Below, one piece after another: positions 8,852 to 18,838 of a stretch of 64,000 nucleotides of DNA. Both the position numbers and the translations under genes were made by a program. The notes beneath the pieces were generated by a model. That model did not search any database, had not been told where the DNA came from, and saw only the letters and a list, made by a program, of their open reading frames with translations. Source of the DNA: Chloropicon primus. Taxonomy: Eukaryota > Chlorophyta > Chloropicophyceae > Chloropicales > Chloropicaceae. The first letter of the stretch is position 1. Every line of letters begins with the position of its first letter. Location: NCBI GenBank assembly GCA_023205875.1, contig CP060757.1, positions 1,396,552 to 1,460,551 on the forward strand, given 5' to 3'.

Positions 8852-10387
8852 TTAAGTGGTGTTGGGGGAGGAAACACCCAGTCCCACCGGATCGTTGCAC
8901 TGCGCGCACACCCAGTCAATCTGCTCCCAAGGCATGTCCTCCGCGATATCTGGCTCGCGCGACGTCGCACTGTAGTATTCCTCGAGGGACTGGTAGCCCT
9001 TGTCGAGTATGGACTTGGTGAAAAATTCCTTTCTGTCTCGCATGGCCTTGCAGATTTTCAGGCACCAGCCCTTGTACCCACTCGTCCCGGACTCAAACCC
9101 AAAAATTTCGTGCAGCAGGGAATCCTTGTCCTCTCCAGCGCGGTAGATCGCGCCCAGCTCCTTCATTTGCTCGCCCTCCCTGAGGCACCGGGCGAGGTCC
9201 GCCCTGGTGCTTCCTCGGCCACCCTCGCTGCAGGGCGGGCTCACGGCTTTTGCGTAATCAAGGCAGCGCCACTTGAAGCCGGACGAGACGCAAACGTCCG
9301 CAAAATTGTCGATCCAAGGGGGCGCAAGCGAATTGATGGAGACTCCCCAAGAGTAACCGTCGTTGCTGACCCCGTGGGGCGCACCGCCGGGCAAAAATAT
9401 CCAGTCGCCGGCCTGAACGGTTCCTTCGTACACCGTGGCCTCCCCGAGCTCCGGGAAGACGTCGAGATCCGGGTTCCATATCTCGAGCTCCCTCCTGACA
9501 GTCTGTCCGGTCTCCCGGTCCACCACCTCCCTGCTCCACCGCGACTGCTGCTTGTCCAGGAAGAGCTTGCTCAAGCCCCTGCTGGCTTTGATGTCGTGGA
9601 ACGTAATCACGCGGAAGGTCTTGGAACCCTTGTAGACGCTCATCCAGAACGGGACCAGAAGGCTGTCGACGTGCAGCTCCGTTTTGGTCCCGGGCGGCCC
9701 GATGTACTGCTCTGGCTGCCCCTGCTGGACGCCGTTCGGGTCCCTGGGCATGCTCCCAAAGGTCACGAACCGGGGAATCGGCGTGGAGAGCTCCAGCTTG
9801 GGGCAGAACTCCGGGATTCCAACTTGGCCTGAGGCGTAAACCAAGTCCCCCTGCTGCTGCTGGGTTTCGTTCGCGCTCATGATGTACTTCTCCAGGTAGT
9901 CCCCCATTCTCATGGTCTTCACGTTCGTGAGCCCCGCCCACCTGGAGGCGGTCGGGGAGTACACGGAGGTCTGCACGAGGGCGTCGCCACACATCGCGCT
10001 GAATTCCCCCCACGTCATGCCGTAGGCCGGGTGGTGCCGCACCTCGCCTTCAACGATGATCGGAGTCTTCGAGTTCCTCCCCCAAAACTCCCTGACGGAC
10101 ACCTCCCCCCTCCTCAACCTCTCCATCGGAACGATCTTCAGCTCGCGTCGCCTCGCGGCGTACTTGAAACCCGCACTCCTCGCGCCTCCTCTCAGCCGTT
10201 CTGCGAACGTTTCAAAGGCCCTCTTGTGCGTTACGCCCCCTTCCCCTTCCTGAGGCAGGTTTCCTCTTCCGCTTCTGCTGCCCAGAACGAGGAGCACAAG
10301 AAGGATTCCCACCGCACCCACCACCGCCCACCACCGCCCACCCTTCTCCCTCCTCCTCCCTCCCCTCGTCGCCCTCGTCGTCGCCAT
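8852..10387 (-). CDS. Membrane-anchored JmjC/cupin-type dioxygenase-like protein
   Basis: 511 residues from ATG 10387-10385. The frame is open further upstream, but that part overlaps the divergent F-box gene and is shadow. Residues about 18-40 (WWAVVGAVGILLVLLVLG) form one hydrophobic anchor after a basic start, as in type II membrane proteins of the secretory pathway. The JmjC fold is indicated by the iron-ligand set H239-x-D241 (TELHVDS) and H338 (GGAPHGVSN). PGGAPHG is typical of JMJD6/TYW5/FIH-like cupins. The C-terminal 130 residues are Cys-rich (about eight Cys). Likely a Fe(II)/2-oxoglutarate hydroxylase acting in the ER or Golgi rather than on histones; the substrate is unknown. The start lies 90 bp from the divergent F-box gene. 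Confidence 0.8.
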   Translation of the reverse strand: MATTRATRGGRRREKGGRWWAVVGAVGILLVLLVLGSRSGRGNLPQEGEGGVTHKRAFETFAERLRGGARSAGFKYAARRRELKIVPMERLRRGEVSVREFWGRNSKTPIIVEGEVRHHPAYGMTWGEFSAMCGDALVQTSVYSPTASRWAGLTNVKTMRMGDYLEKYIMSANETQQQQGDLVYASGQVGIPEFCPKLELSTPIPRFVTFGSMPRDPNGVQQGQPEQYIGPPGTKTELHVDSLLVPFWMSVYKGSKTFRVITFHDIKASRGLSKLFLDKQQSRWSREVVDRETGQTVRRELEIWNPDLDVFPELGEATVYEGTVQAGDWIFLPGGAPHGVSNDGYSWGVSINSLAPPWIDNFADVCVSSGFKWRCLDYAKAVSPPCSEGGRGSTRADLARCLREGEQMKELGAIYRAGEDKDSLLHEIFGFESGTSGYKGWCLKICKAMRDRKEFFTKSILDKGYQSLEEYYSATSREPDIAEDMPWEQIDWVCAQCNDPVGLGVSSPNTT

Positions 10388-10477
10388 CACGTCGTCGCCA
10401 AACACTGTGGTCTCTGGCTCTTGGTGGTGGCGGGAAACCCGCTTTCCCGCGAACAAAAGGTCAGGGGGGAACGAGTG

Positions 10478-11496
10478 ATGAGGGTCCGCGTTCGAGGGAG
10501 GAAGGGGAGGGGGAGGGTGGAGGTGGAGGAGGCGGAAACGATTGGGGAGGTCAAGAACAAGGTCAGGGAAGTCTTGCCGGAAGTTGGGAATCGTTTTGAA
10601 CTGAGCTTGAACAAGAGAGACATCTTGCATGAGGAGCTGTCGGTGACGCAGGCGGGGCTTGCGAGGGGGGACCTGCTGCACATTCTGGGCGAGGAGAGCG
10701 ACGGCGGGGAGTGGCCGGGGACCCGGGCTAGCCCCATGGACGACGACGACGACGGGAGCGTCTGGGGGATCTTGGCGAGGGAGCTGCGAGGCTTCGGGTT
10801 CGAGAGAGTGGGGCCAGTGGCCCACAATGAGGCGTGGAGCGACAGCGACAGCTTCGAGGCGAGGAGGGAGAGGTTCAGGATGACCGTCCCCGGGGCAGCC
10901 GGTCGGAGCGAGGAGGTCCTGGTTGCCTCGCGGACCATCGGGGACTTCCGGGTGCTTCACTCGCGGGCGGGCTCGAGTGATTGCGTTTACAGCGCACCGT
11001 TCAAGCGTCCCGTCGAAAAGTCGAGGCTCCTCGATCGCGTGGTGCTCCCGCTCGTGAGAGACGCGAGGTCGAGCCTTGGCCTCGAGCCCCCAGCCCTCCT
11101 GGACACGGTGTCGAACGACCTCTTGTTTGTGATCCTGGTCTCCCTCGGCAGGTGCACCGGCGCCGAGCTCGCGAGTCTGGCCTGCACGAGCAAGAAGTTC
11201 TGCGCGTTTGTCCAGCAGCCCGAGACCCAGCAGATCCTTCGTGGGGCGAAGGCGAGGGCACAGAGCGCGAGGGAGCGGGCCAACCGCCAAAGGTAAGCAG
11301 TTCGTGTGCCGGTGCATCCGCGCGGGGGTGTCGCGTGTGCGCTGCTGACGCTGCTCACCTCGCATTCTTCGTTCCCTTCCCTCCCCTTTCCTTTCCCCTC
11401 GCTGGCAGGAGGCTCATGGACTCCCCTCCGCGGTGGCAGCCCCACGACGACTTTGGGTTCCCCGGGAGGCAGGCCTTCCTCGGAAGGCGAGTGTGA
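10478..11496 (+). CDS. SKIP22: Ubiquitin-like plus F-box protein (SKIP22/FBXO7-like)
   Basis: Exons 10478-11292 and 11409-11496, split by a 116-nt intron with CTGAC, give 300 residues; splicing adds the tail RRLMDSPPRWQPHDDFGFPG. Residues 1-70 are a ubiquitin-like domain ending ELSLNKRDILHEE...LARGDLLHILGEE, closely resembling the N-terminus of plant SKIP22. A middle domain (about 85-205) is followed by an F-box (PALLDTVSNDLLFVILVSL, then ELASLACTSKKFCAF). The Ubl-middle-F-box-short tail order matches FBXO7/SKIP22, substrate receptors of SCF ubiquitin ligases. In animals this family also binds proteasome regulator PI31. Transcribed divergently from the JmjC gene. Confidence 0.8.
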
Positions 11497-11653
11497 GTGG
11501 CGCGCCGGCGTCTCCATCAGCTCCATTCCCTCCCCTTTTCCCCTAAAACCTCATTCAAAAATCACGAGGCGAGATCGAGATCGAGATCATAACGCTTGGG
11601 GCGAGCGAGGACGACGGGACGACGCGGCGCGCGCAAAGGGTTTTGGTTTTGGT

Positions 11654-12588
11654 ATGAGGAGGAGGGAGAGGGGAGAAGGGGAGGGGGGGGAGGAAAGCTT
11701 CCCCGCGCACCGGAGGACGAGGTCTGACGCGACCACGACCTCGGGAGGACGGAGAGACGGCGAAGAGAACACCCCAAGCCAGGCGAACTTCTCGGACGTG
11801 TGGAACAACATCAACAAGGTAACGGCCTCTCCCTCTTTTGTTCTCTCTCTCTCGAAAGAGGAGCGCGTTTTCGAAAAGAAAACGCCCCTCGCTGACGCCC
11901 AACGACTCTGACGCCCCTTGCACCCCTCTCTCTCCTGCGCGGCGACAACAACAACGACGACGATAACGGACGGGAAAGAATGGAAACGGGAGCGGGGGAA
12001 AGCTTCCCTCGCGGGGACCCGTGCACAGGCACCAGCACTCGAGGACGGTGAGAACGACGCCCCGCCGCACAACCTGCCTCGCTCCCCCGCGCTGACACGC
12101 ACTTCCTCTTCCTCTCCCCCCCCCCGCGCCCGCAGTTCTCGAACATGTCGGAAACGTTCTACGAGTCCTTCATGTACGCCAACAGCTTGAACCGCAAGAA
12201 GTTCTTCTGGGTCTGCTACTTTGCGTCCCTGGTGGGGACCTGGCTCCTGCTTTGCACCTTCACCGACCCGGGGATGGCCCTGACCTGGTTGAACATTCTG
12301 CACGCCGTCACCACCTTCCCGGTGTTCCACATGTTCAAGATCCAAAAGTTTGACAAGCAGAACATCTACGACATGGACCAGTCGTACGGCGACATGGAGC
12401 CCCAGACGTACTGGGTGCAGATCGACTACGGGAAGATGTGGACGAAAACGAGGAAGGCCCTGCTCATCATCCCGGTGGTCCTGTACCTGGTGGCGACCAA
12501 CTCGGTGGACTTCACCAGGCAGCCCCTCCTGATCAACTTGCTTGCCATGCTCTTGGTCGTGGTACCCAAGCTCAAGGTGAGCGAATGA
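11654..12588 (+). CDS. ORMDL: ORMDL-family regulator of serine palmitoyltransferase
   Basis: Exons 11654-11818 and 12136-12588 with a 317-nt intron, phase 0, give 205 residues. The first exon encodes an Arg/Ser/Thr-rich cytosolic leader ending FSDVWNNINK. The second carries the ORMDL core: NSLNRKKFFWVCYFASL, two hairpin membrane segments (TWLNILHAVTTFPVFHMFKI), then WVQIDYGKMWTKTRKALLII and LINLLAMLLVVVPKL. The motifs W-x-Q-x-DYG and LPKL-like VPKL are the family signatures. ORMDL/Orm proteins sit in the ER and inhibit serine palmitoyltransferase when ceramide is high; the LCB2 subunit of that enzyme is encoded 3.4 kb downstream. The C-terminus is shorter and unlike the usual tail. A larger intron alternative inside 11819-12135 is possible. 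Confidence 0.85.
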
Positions 12589-12706
12589 GCCAGCGTGCGA
12601 GGCGTCGGCGTCCTCTCACAGGAGAACAAAGAAAACATGTGGGTTCCTGTAATTTTCTTGTTACAGTCGAGCGAGGCGCGGTCTCTACTTTATATCTAAT
12701 GTTCCT

Positions 12707-14268
12707 TTACGACATTTTAATCGCGCAGACCTTGTCCAAAATGTCCTCCACGACCTTGTCCGGCGTGGACGCGCCGGAGGTGACCCCGATCCTAACCTTC
12801 CTGTCCAGTGGCAGCCAGTTCTCCGACTTCTGCATCTGTTGGTGAGCGTCCATCCACTCGGTCTCGTTGCCGGGCCCAATCCTGTCGGCCGTGTCGAGCC
12901 AGAAGGACGGAATGTTGTACTCCTCCGCAATCTCCTGCAGGTGCATGGTGTTGCTCGAGTTGTACCCTCCGACCACGAGGATCATGTCGACGCCCTCGTC
13001 GGTCCCTTGGTGGGAGACCATGTTGTACATGGCGTCCTGCCTGGTCTGCGTGGCGTCGCAGATGGTGTCCATGACGACAAAGTGGCTGTCGAGGTCGGCC
13101 GGGCCGTGCTTCTCCATCATGGTCTTCTGGAACAGCTTGCCGATCGCCTCAGTCTCTCCCTTGAGCATGGTCGTCTGGTTCGCGATCCCAACCTTGTCCA
13201 GCATGGTGTCCGGGTCAAAGCCCTCCGAGATGGCGTTCTTGAACTTCTCCAGGAAGTCCTCCTTGCTCAGTCCCTTCCCCAGGATCATGTCGGCCACGAT
13301 CTCGGCCTCCGCCATGTTCTTCACGATCACGTAGTCCCCCGCGAAGGAAGCGGTGGCGATGGTCTCCTCGTGGGCCCACTTGCCGTGAATGATGCTCGTG
13401 TGCTTCCTCCTCGTGTGAGTCTCAACCGAGTTCCACACCTTGGAGACGTAGGGGCACGTGGTGTCGACGATCTGGACCTTCCTGTCGTGCAAGATCTTCA
13501 TCTCGTGCACCGAGGCCCCGAACGCCGGAAGGATGGCCACGTCGCCCTCGTTCACCTCGCTGAAGTCCTTGCCACCGTTGTCGGCGCCCCGGTCCTCGAT
13601 GAACTTCACGTCCATCTCCTGGAGGCGCTTGTTCACGGAGGGGTTGTGGATGATCTCGTTCGTGATGTGCAGCTGCCTGAAAGCCGGAGAGGAGTTCAGG
13701 GAAAGCAGAACCCAGCACGGACACACAAATAAATTGTCCGGAGTTGTTGTTGGGAAAAAAACGAAACGTCTTGTTGTGTGAGGTCCACGGACGAGAGAGC
13801 TCGCTGGGCGTAAAAGGAGAAAATGGTTGAATTCGACGGTACTCACCTCCCAGGATACGCCCTCCTCGCCTCGTAGGCCATCTGGACGGCCCTCTCGACG
13901 CCCCAACAGAAGCCGTAAGACTCGGCGAGCTTGAACGAGAGCTTGTCCGATATCTCGGCCTCGAACTTCTGTTCCCGCATCATGGCCACGAGCCCTGTCG
14001 TGGAGTACCCGACCCCGTGATCCTCCATCTTTTTCTTGCTCTCCTCATCGTGCGTGGGCTTCCTGACGTACCTCCCCGTCTTGTTCAAGGAACGCCTGAA
14101 TGCCCTGGCGTCGAACTTGCCCTCCTCCTCCTTCGTGGTGGTCGTGGCGTTCTTCCTCTCCCCCACAACGTCGCTCTGCGCTCTCCCCCTCACCCTCCCC
14201 CTGTTGTTAGCCTTGTTGTCGCTATTCAGCAACACCCTTGTCCTCGTCCTCGTCCTCACCCCCTGCAT
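12707..14268 (-). CDS. HDR: 4-hydroxy-3-methylbut-2-enyl diphosphate reductase, plastid MEP pathway
   Basis: Exons 14268-13847 and 13676-12707 (170-nt intron) encode 463 residues. This enzyme makes IPP and DMAPP in the last step of the MEP pathway. The [4Fe-4S]-binding cysteines are visible: C121 (YGFCWGVERA), C215 (DTTCPYVSKVW) and C347 (DTICDATQTRQ). GVTSGASTPDKVVEDIL near the end is the conserved substrate-binding tail. The 60-residue Arg/Thr-rich leader fits a chloroplast transit peptide, and the insert between the second and third Cys is of the plant/cyanobacterial type. The intron lacks CTGAC; a CTGAA at a similar distance may serve. The gene ends tail-to-tail with ORMDL, 118 bp apart. 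Confidence 0.95.
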
Positions 14269-14624
14269 CTTCTCCTCTCCTCTCTCCCTCTCCCTCCGTC
14301 GCCAAGATCCGCGCGCTCTCCACCGCTCGTCAGTCGCGCGAGGAGAGCGCCCTCTGTCGGGGGTCGAACATCAACACGACACGACACGACACGACACGAC
14401 GAGAGGAAGGGGAGAGGAAGGGGAAGAGGAGAGGGAGGAGGGCGGCCTCTGACGCATTCATTGCGTCATTCATTCATTCATTCGTTCGTTCATTCATTCG
14501 TTCGTTCGTTCGTTCGTTGGTTGGTTGGTTCATGGTTTAGGAAGGGATTTTGTCGGGGGGAGGGCTTGGACGAGTTTTGTTTTGATTGGGAGCGGGAGCG
14601 GGAGCGGGGTGAGGGGGTTGCGGG
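14269..14624. repeat. Intergenic region with short tandem repeats
   Basis: Shared 5' region between HDR (minus) and the next plus-strand gene. It holds an ACGAC pentamer run (about 14372-14402), GGAAGGGGA-type purine repeats (14402-14440) and an ATTC/GTTC/GGTT tetramer run (about 14456-14530). No gene is seen. Confidence 0.7.
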
Positions 14625-15137
14625 ATGGCCTCAACTGGCGGGTTTGAGATCAAGTCGGGAGGGAAGAGGGAGGGGGGCGCAGGGACGAGTCGGATCGCGT
14701 TTCGGAGGCAGGTGCCCGAGGCCATCGACTTCGACGACGTAGAGGAGAAGATTATCGGGACGGTGACCAGGAGGAAGAAGGACTTCGTAACGGGCCAGGA
14801 CAAGCCAGTCTCCGGCGCAATGGCGAAGCAGCTGCCCCAGAAGAAGGGCGGCCGAGGCAGTGGCGCAGCCTCAGCCTCGGCGTCGTCCTTCGGGACTCAG
14901 CCGGGGTCCCTGTCCCCCCTGCAGGGGGTGGACCTCGGGAAGGGCGAGAGGCACCAGTCCCTCGAACGGTACAAGCACTACGGGGCGATCTACGGCGAGC
15001 ACGGGGAGAACCCTGTGCGCTGGCTCCGAAGGAACCTCGGCAAGGCCAACGCCGCCGCGGCTTCCTTCGTCCAGACCCTCCACCACATGGTCCAGGGGAA
15101 GGGCAGGGGCACCCGTGCTGCCGCTCCCAAGCGCTAA
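14625..15137 (+). CDS. Hypothetical basic protein
   Basis: Frame of 170 residues starting MASTGGFEIKSGGKREGG. It is basic and Gly/Ala/Lys-rich, with no membrane segment. The most ordered-looking part is the C-terminal third (ERYKHYGAIYGEHGENPVRW, then LRRNLGKANAAAASFVQTLH), which looks helical. I do not recognise a family. Codon use and high G/C at third positions match the neighbours, and no intron is needed. It lies between HDR and LCB2, and nothing in the context suggests a role. Confidence 0.6.
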   Translation: MASTGGFEIKSGGKREGGAGTSRIAFRRQVPEAIDFDDVEEKIIGTVTRRKKDFVTGQDKPVSGAMAKQLPQKKGGRGSGAASASASSFGTQPGSLSPLQGVDLGKGERHQSLERYKHYGAIYGEHGENPVRWLRRNLGKANAAAASFVQTLHHMVQGKGRGTRAAAPKR

Positions 15138-15240
15138 GGTTGAGACCGCCTCGCCAGCGAAGTCGTCCCCCTTCACAACACCACAACGATTCACTCAAAC
15201 ACAACCCAATAACAACAATGAAACCGAAGTCATCCCATCA

Positions 15241-15593
15241 TTACATGACCACCACCAACGAGGAGGATCGTCTCCTCCAGGCAGAGAGTGCGTGAGTGCG
15301 TGCGTGTGTCAAAGATCGTCTCCGAACTTGCGTTGCTGACCCCCCCCGTCCCTCTCCCCTTCCCTTCCCGTCTCCCTCGGCCCAAGTCATCATGGTCCCC
15401 CTGGCCACGCGTCATGCTCGGCCTGATTCGCCTTACATGACCACCACCAACGAGGAGGATCGTCTCCTCCAGGCAGAGAGTGCGTGAGTGCGTGCGTGTG
15501 TCAAAGATCGTCTCCGAACTTGCGTTGCTGACCCCCCCCCGTCCCTCTCCCCTTCCCTTCCCGTCTCCCTCGGCCCAAGTCATCATGGTCCTC
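15241..15593. repeat. Direct tandem duplication, unit about 192 bp
   Basis: A stretch of about 160 bp beginning TTACATGACCACCACCAACG at 15241 recurs at 15433 with almost no differences (one extra C in the poly-C tract). The 32-bp linker differs. It lies in the 5' region of LCB2 (gap 15138-15961). I see no coding potential beyond chance frames; 15614-15660 has short GATTC-type repeats. Confidence 0.85.
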
Positions 15594-15961
15594 CTGGCAT
15601 CATGGTCCAAGTCACGACGCCTCCTGATCTGATTCGATTCGATTCCGCTCCCCTCGTAACGCCTGCCGATTCTTCGTGTAGATTTTCCCCCGTTTTTGAG
15701 AAGAACGAGGCAGAGAGCGGAGGAGAGCAGTGACCTCGAGCCGAGTCGAGACCACGAGGCACGAGACACGACCCCGGGTGAGGACGGTGACGAGGAGGAG
15801 GACCACACCACACACGACAGAGAGCGACGGCGAAGAGCGACGGCGAACGAAGCGAACCAGGGTAACGTTGGGACGGCGACCGCGCAGGAGGGCGGCGAGT
15901 TTGTGTTGTGTGGTGCTGGCGTTTGTGGGCGTTTGAGGAGTGTTTAGTGGAGTCGAGGGAG

Positions 15962-17728
15962 ATGGCGCCGCCGAACGCGATGACCACGACGGTCACCAGG
16001 ACGGTTGCGAATGGGAAGGGGAAGAGGCTGGAGCCCGCGGGGGACTGGCACGGGATCCGGCGGGACCAGATGGCGAGGGCCAAGGGCGGCCACGGGATGG
16101 TGGGGCAGAACCGCAAGCACCACGGCGGCGGCGTCGTGGCGAAGGATGTGGCCAGGAAGCCCAAGAAGACGAACCAGGACGAGTTCGCGGAGGTGCTTCA
16201 CCCCTTCAGGCAGTCCGTCATTTACTTTGGGTTCGTCGTGCTGATGTTCATCGGGCACATTCGGGACTTCCTCGACGGCGTGATGGCCCGGCTCGGCCTG
16301 GATGCCTCGGCCTCGGAGAGGAGGTCCGCCTCCAACCCGGACTGCCCGCCGCTGGTGGCCAACTCGCAGGACTTTTACACCCGTCGCCTGTACATGAGGA
16401 TCGTGGACATCTTCAACAGGCCCATTAGCTCCGCGCCAGGGTCGTGGATCGACGTGATGGAGCGCGCCCGCGAGGGGGATCCCTGCAGGAACCACCCCAA
16501 GCCCACCGGAAGGACGAAGAGGTGCCTGAACCTCGGCTCGTACAACTACCTCGGCTTCGCCGCCAAGGACGAGTACTGCACCCCGCGTGTGATCCAGACC
16601 CTCGCGGAGTACGGCTGCAGCACCTGCAGCAGCAGCAGCGACGCGGGGATGACCAGCAAGCACGTCGAGATGGAGGGGGTGGTCGCCGAGTTCCTGGGGG
16701 TGGAGAGCGCTTTTGTGTACGGCATGGGATTCGCCACGAACGCGATGACCATTCCCGTCCTCGCGGACAAGAACACCCTCATCATCAGCGACGAGATGAA
16801 CCACAAGAGCATCGTGGACGGGGTGAAGCTGAGCGGGGCGCGCGTCAAGGTCTTCAAGCACAACAACACCCAGCACTTGGAGTACATTCTGCGCAAGAGC
16901 ATTGTGGAGGGCCACCCGAGGACCAAGAGGCCCTGGAGGAAGATCATCATCATCGTCGAGGGGATCTACAGCATGGAGGGAGAGATGGTGAAGCTGAGGG
17001 AAATAGTGGCCCTGAAGAAGAAGTACAAGGCTTACTTGTACCTGGACGAGGCCCACAGCATTGGTGCCCTGGGCCGCACCGGGAGGGGAGTGTGCGAGCA
17101 GCTTGGGGTGGACCCCAGGGACGTGGACGTGATGATGGGAACCTTCACCAAGTCCTTCGGATCCTGCGGGGGCTACATCGCGGGAAAGCAGGAGATGGTG
17201 GAGTGGATCAGGTCCAGCTCCCCCGCCGCCTACTACGCGACGTCCATGTCGCCCTCGGCCGTGCAGCAGGTCATCAGCGCCTTGAAGATCATCGCCGGGG
17301 AGGACGGCACTACCAGGGGCGCCGAGAAGCTGAACAGGCTGAGCGACAACTCCAACTACTTCAGGCAGGAGCTGAAGAAGCGGGGGTTCCACGTGCTTGG
17401 GGACCAAGACTCGCCTGTCGTGCCGATCATGTGCTACTACGCGGCGAAGATTCCAGCCCTCAGCCGCCTTTGCTTGGAGAGGGGGCTCGCCGTCGTCCTG
17501 GTCGGCTTCCCGGCCACGGCCCTCTGCCTCAGCAGAATGAGGATCTGCATCAGCGCCGCGCACACGCGGGAGGAGCTGAAGCTGGCCATCGACATCATCG
17601 ACGAGATCGGGGACAAGTGCATGATCAAGTACTTGCGGGGGTCCAAGAAAGTGTCGGAAGAGGAAGAGTCTTACGTCGAAGAGCTCCCATGCCCGCCGGC
17701 GAGGCTGGAGAGCTCCAGGAGCATCTAG
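15962..17728 (+). CDS. LCB2: Serine palmitoyltransferase, LCB2 subunit
   Basis: 588 residues from ATG 15962, chosen over an earlier in-frame ATG at 15908 because the upstream codons are not conserved-looking. The enzyme condenses serine and palmitoyl-CoA in the ER membrane, the first step of sphingolipid synthesis. It is an alpha-oxoamine synthase: FGFVVLMFIGHIRDF is the N-terminal membrane helix, LNLGSYNYLGFA starts the catalytic core, DEMNHKSIVDG and DEAHSIGALG follow, and GTFTKSFGSCGGYIAG carries the PLP lysine, K397. The presence of that lysine marks LCB2 rather than LCB1. No introns. Its inhibitor ORMDL is encoded 3.4 kb upstream on the same strand. Confidence 0.96.
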   Translation: MAPPNAMTTTVTRTVANGKGKRLEPAGDWHGIRRDQMARAKGGHGMVGQNRKHHGGGVVAKDVARKPKKTNQDEFAEVLHPFRQSVIYFGFVVLMFIGHIRDFLDGVMARLGLDASASERRSASNPDCPPLVANSQDFYTRRLYMRIVDIFNRPISSAPGSWIDVMERAREGDPCRNHPKPTGRTKRCLNLGSYNYLGFAAKDEYCTPRVIQTLAEYGCSTCSSSSDAGMTSKHVEMEGVVAEFLGVESAFVYGMGFATNAMTIPVLADKNTLIISDEMNHKSIVDGVKLSGARVKVFKHNNTQHLEYILRKSIVEGHPRTKRPWRKIIIIVEGIYSMEGEMVKLREIVALKKKYKAYLYLDEAHSIGALGRTGRGVCEQLGVDPRDVDVMMGTFTKSFGSCGGYIAGKQEMVEWIRSSSPAAYYATSMSPSAVQQVISALKIIAGEDGTTRGAEKLNRLSDNSNYFRQELKKRGFHVLGDQDSPVVPIMCYYAAKIPALSRLCLERGLAVVLVGFPATALCLSRMRICISAAHTREELKLAIDIIDEIGDKCMIKYLRGSKKVSEEEESYVEELPCPPARLESSRSI

Positions 17729-17870
17729 GGGCGCCTTCCGCACACACACCTGTGAGCCTAGGCCCCGTTATTCTCGTTTTCTCATGTTTTAACATCGGTT
17801 TTTGTAAAAAATATATTATTCGGTTGCTTTCTCGACCTCCAAAGGAGTTCTCCCTCCTCACCCAGCCGTT

Positions 17871-18635
17871 TCACTTTTCCTGTCCCACCTCCAGGGACTC
17901 CAGGGACTCCGGGACCAGCTCGAAGTTGTCAAGCACGAGTTGTTTGAACTCGCTGAGGTCCTTGATTCGGAAGTGCGGCTCGTGCTCCTCGTCGGGGAGG
18001 TCCTCCCTGCGGATCTCGTCCCCGAGCAGGACGGTGATGGCCCCCGCCCTCTTTCCAGCCCTCACGTCGTCCTTGGCGCTGTCGCCAATCATGATCACCT
18101 CGGTGGGGGAGAACCCCCAAACGTTCTCGGAGATGTGCTTCAAGGCGTCCGGGTGGGGCTTGGGGCGGAACCCGCAGTCCCTGCTCACGGCAGGGGCGAA
18201 CTCCGGTATGTTTGGAAGCCTGTCGTGGAAGTAGTCCAGGCTCTCCCTGGAGTTCCTCGTGAGGATGGCACGGGGAATGTTCCTCTCGTCCAGGAAGGAG
18301 CACACCGCGCTGACGTCCCTCGCCAGCTTCATCTTCTCGTGGCCCTCCCTCTCGACCTCCTTGATCGCCCGCAGCGCCGCGGCCCTCTTCTCCTCGCACT
18401 CCTCCTTGGCCACCTCGGCGAGCATGTCCCCCCGTCCGATGTCCCTCCCCAGGGCCTCCCCCGCCCTCCTTCGCATCTTCACAAAGTCCAGGCAAGGTAT
18501 CGTCAATGTCCCGTCCATGTCGAAGATGACACCCCTCACCCCTCTCCTCCCTCCCCCTGTCCCCACCATCGCCAGCTTCCTCAGCTGCTGCATCAAGAAC
18601 GGAGCGCGTATCTCGTGCGGCCCTCTCAGCCACAT
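17871..18635 (-). CDS. HAD-superfamily hydrolase (phosphatase-like)
   Basis: 254 residues. The four HAD motifs are present: I, VIFDMDGTLT; II, AILTRNS; III, RPKPHPDAL; IV, MIGDSAKDDVRAGKRAG. The helical cap between motifs I and II fits subfamily IA, which includes phosphoglycolate phosphatase and pyrophosphatase-like enzymes. The first 20 residues (MWLRGPHEIRAPFLMQQLRK) are amphipathic and could be an organelle presequence; an internal Met at about 23 is an alternative start. The substrate cannot be read from sequence. It converges with LCB2, with about 140 bp between the stops. Confidence 0.85.
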   Translation of the reverse strand: MWLRGPHEIRAPFLMQQLRKLAMVGTGGGRRGVRGVIFDMDGTLTIPCLDFVKMRRRAGEALGRDIGRGDMLAEVAKEECEEKRAAALRAIKEVEREGHEKMKLARDVSAVCSFLDERNIPRAILTRNSRESLDYFHDRLPNIPEFAPAVSRDCGFRPKPHPDALKHISENVWGFSPTEVIMIGDSAKDDVRAGKRAGAITVLLGDEIRREDLPDEEHEPHFRIKDLSEFKQLVLDNFELVPESLESLEVGQEK

Positions 18636-18694
18636 AAATTCAGTCTGCTCGCCCCTTGGGAGATCCTAACGCCAGCGCCTTGAACTCCATCACG

Positions 18695-18700
18695 GCAGGA

Positions 18701-18738
<38 letters not shown>

Positions 18739-18740
18739 AG
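18695..18740. repeat. GACGAG hexamer microsatellite
   Basis: About six to seven GACGAG/GAGGAC units between the HAD gene and the sterol isomerase gene, non-coding here. A short GCACT run (18784-18800) follows. Confidence 0.85.
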
Positions 18741-18838
18741 GGTGGAGAGGGATCCTGTACATTCATTACAACTGCGCAAACGCACTGCACTGCACTGCAC
18801 TGGTGCCACAGCACCAGGAAAGAAGGAGAGCCGCCACC

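Noticed and set aside
12589-12700. Extra last exon of ORMDL (donor at 12577, acceptor CTCACAG near 12621)
   Set aside because: The intron would be about 45 nt without a CTGAC motif, and the added residues do not match the usual ORMDL tail.
15944-17749. 601-codon minus-strand frame
   Set aside because: Antisense of LCB2, same reason; no family features.
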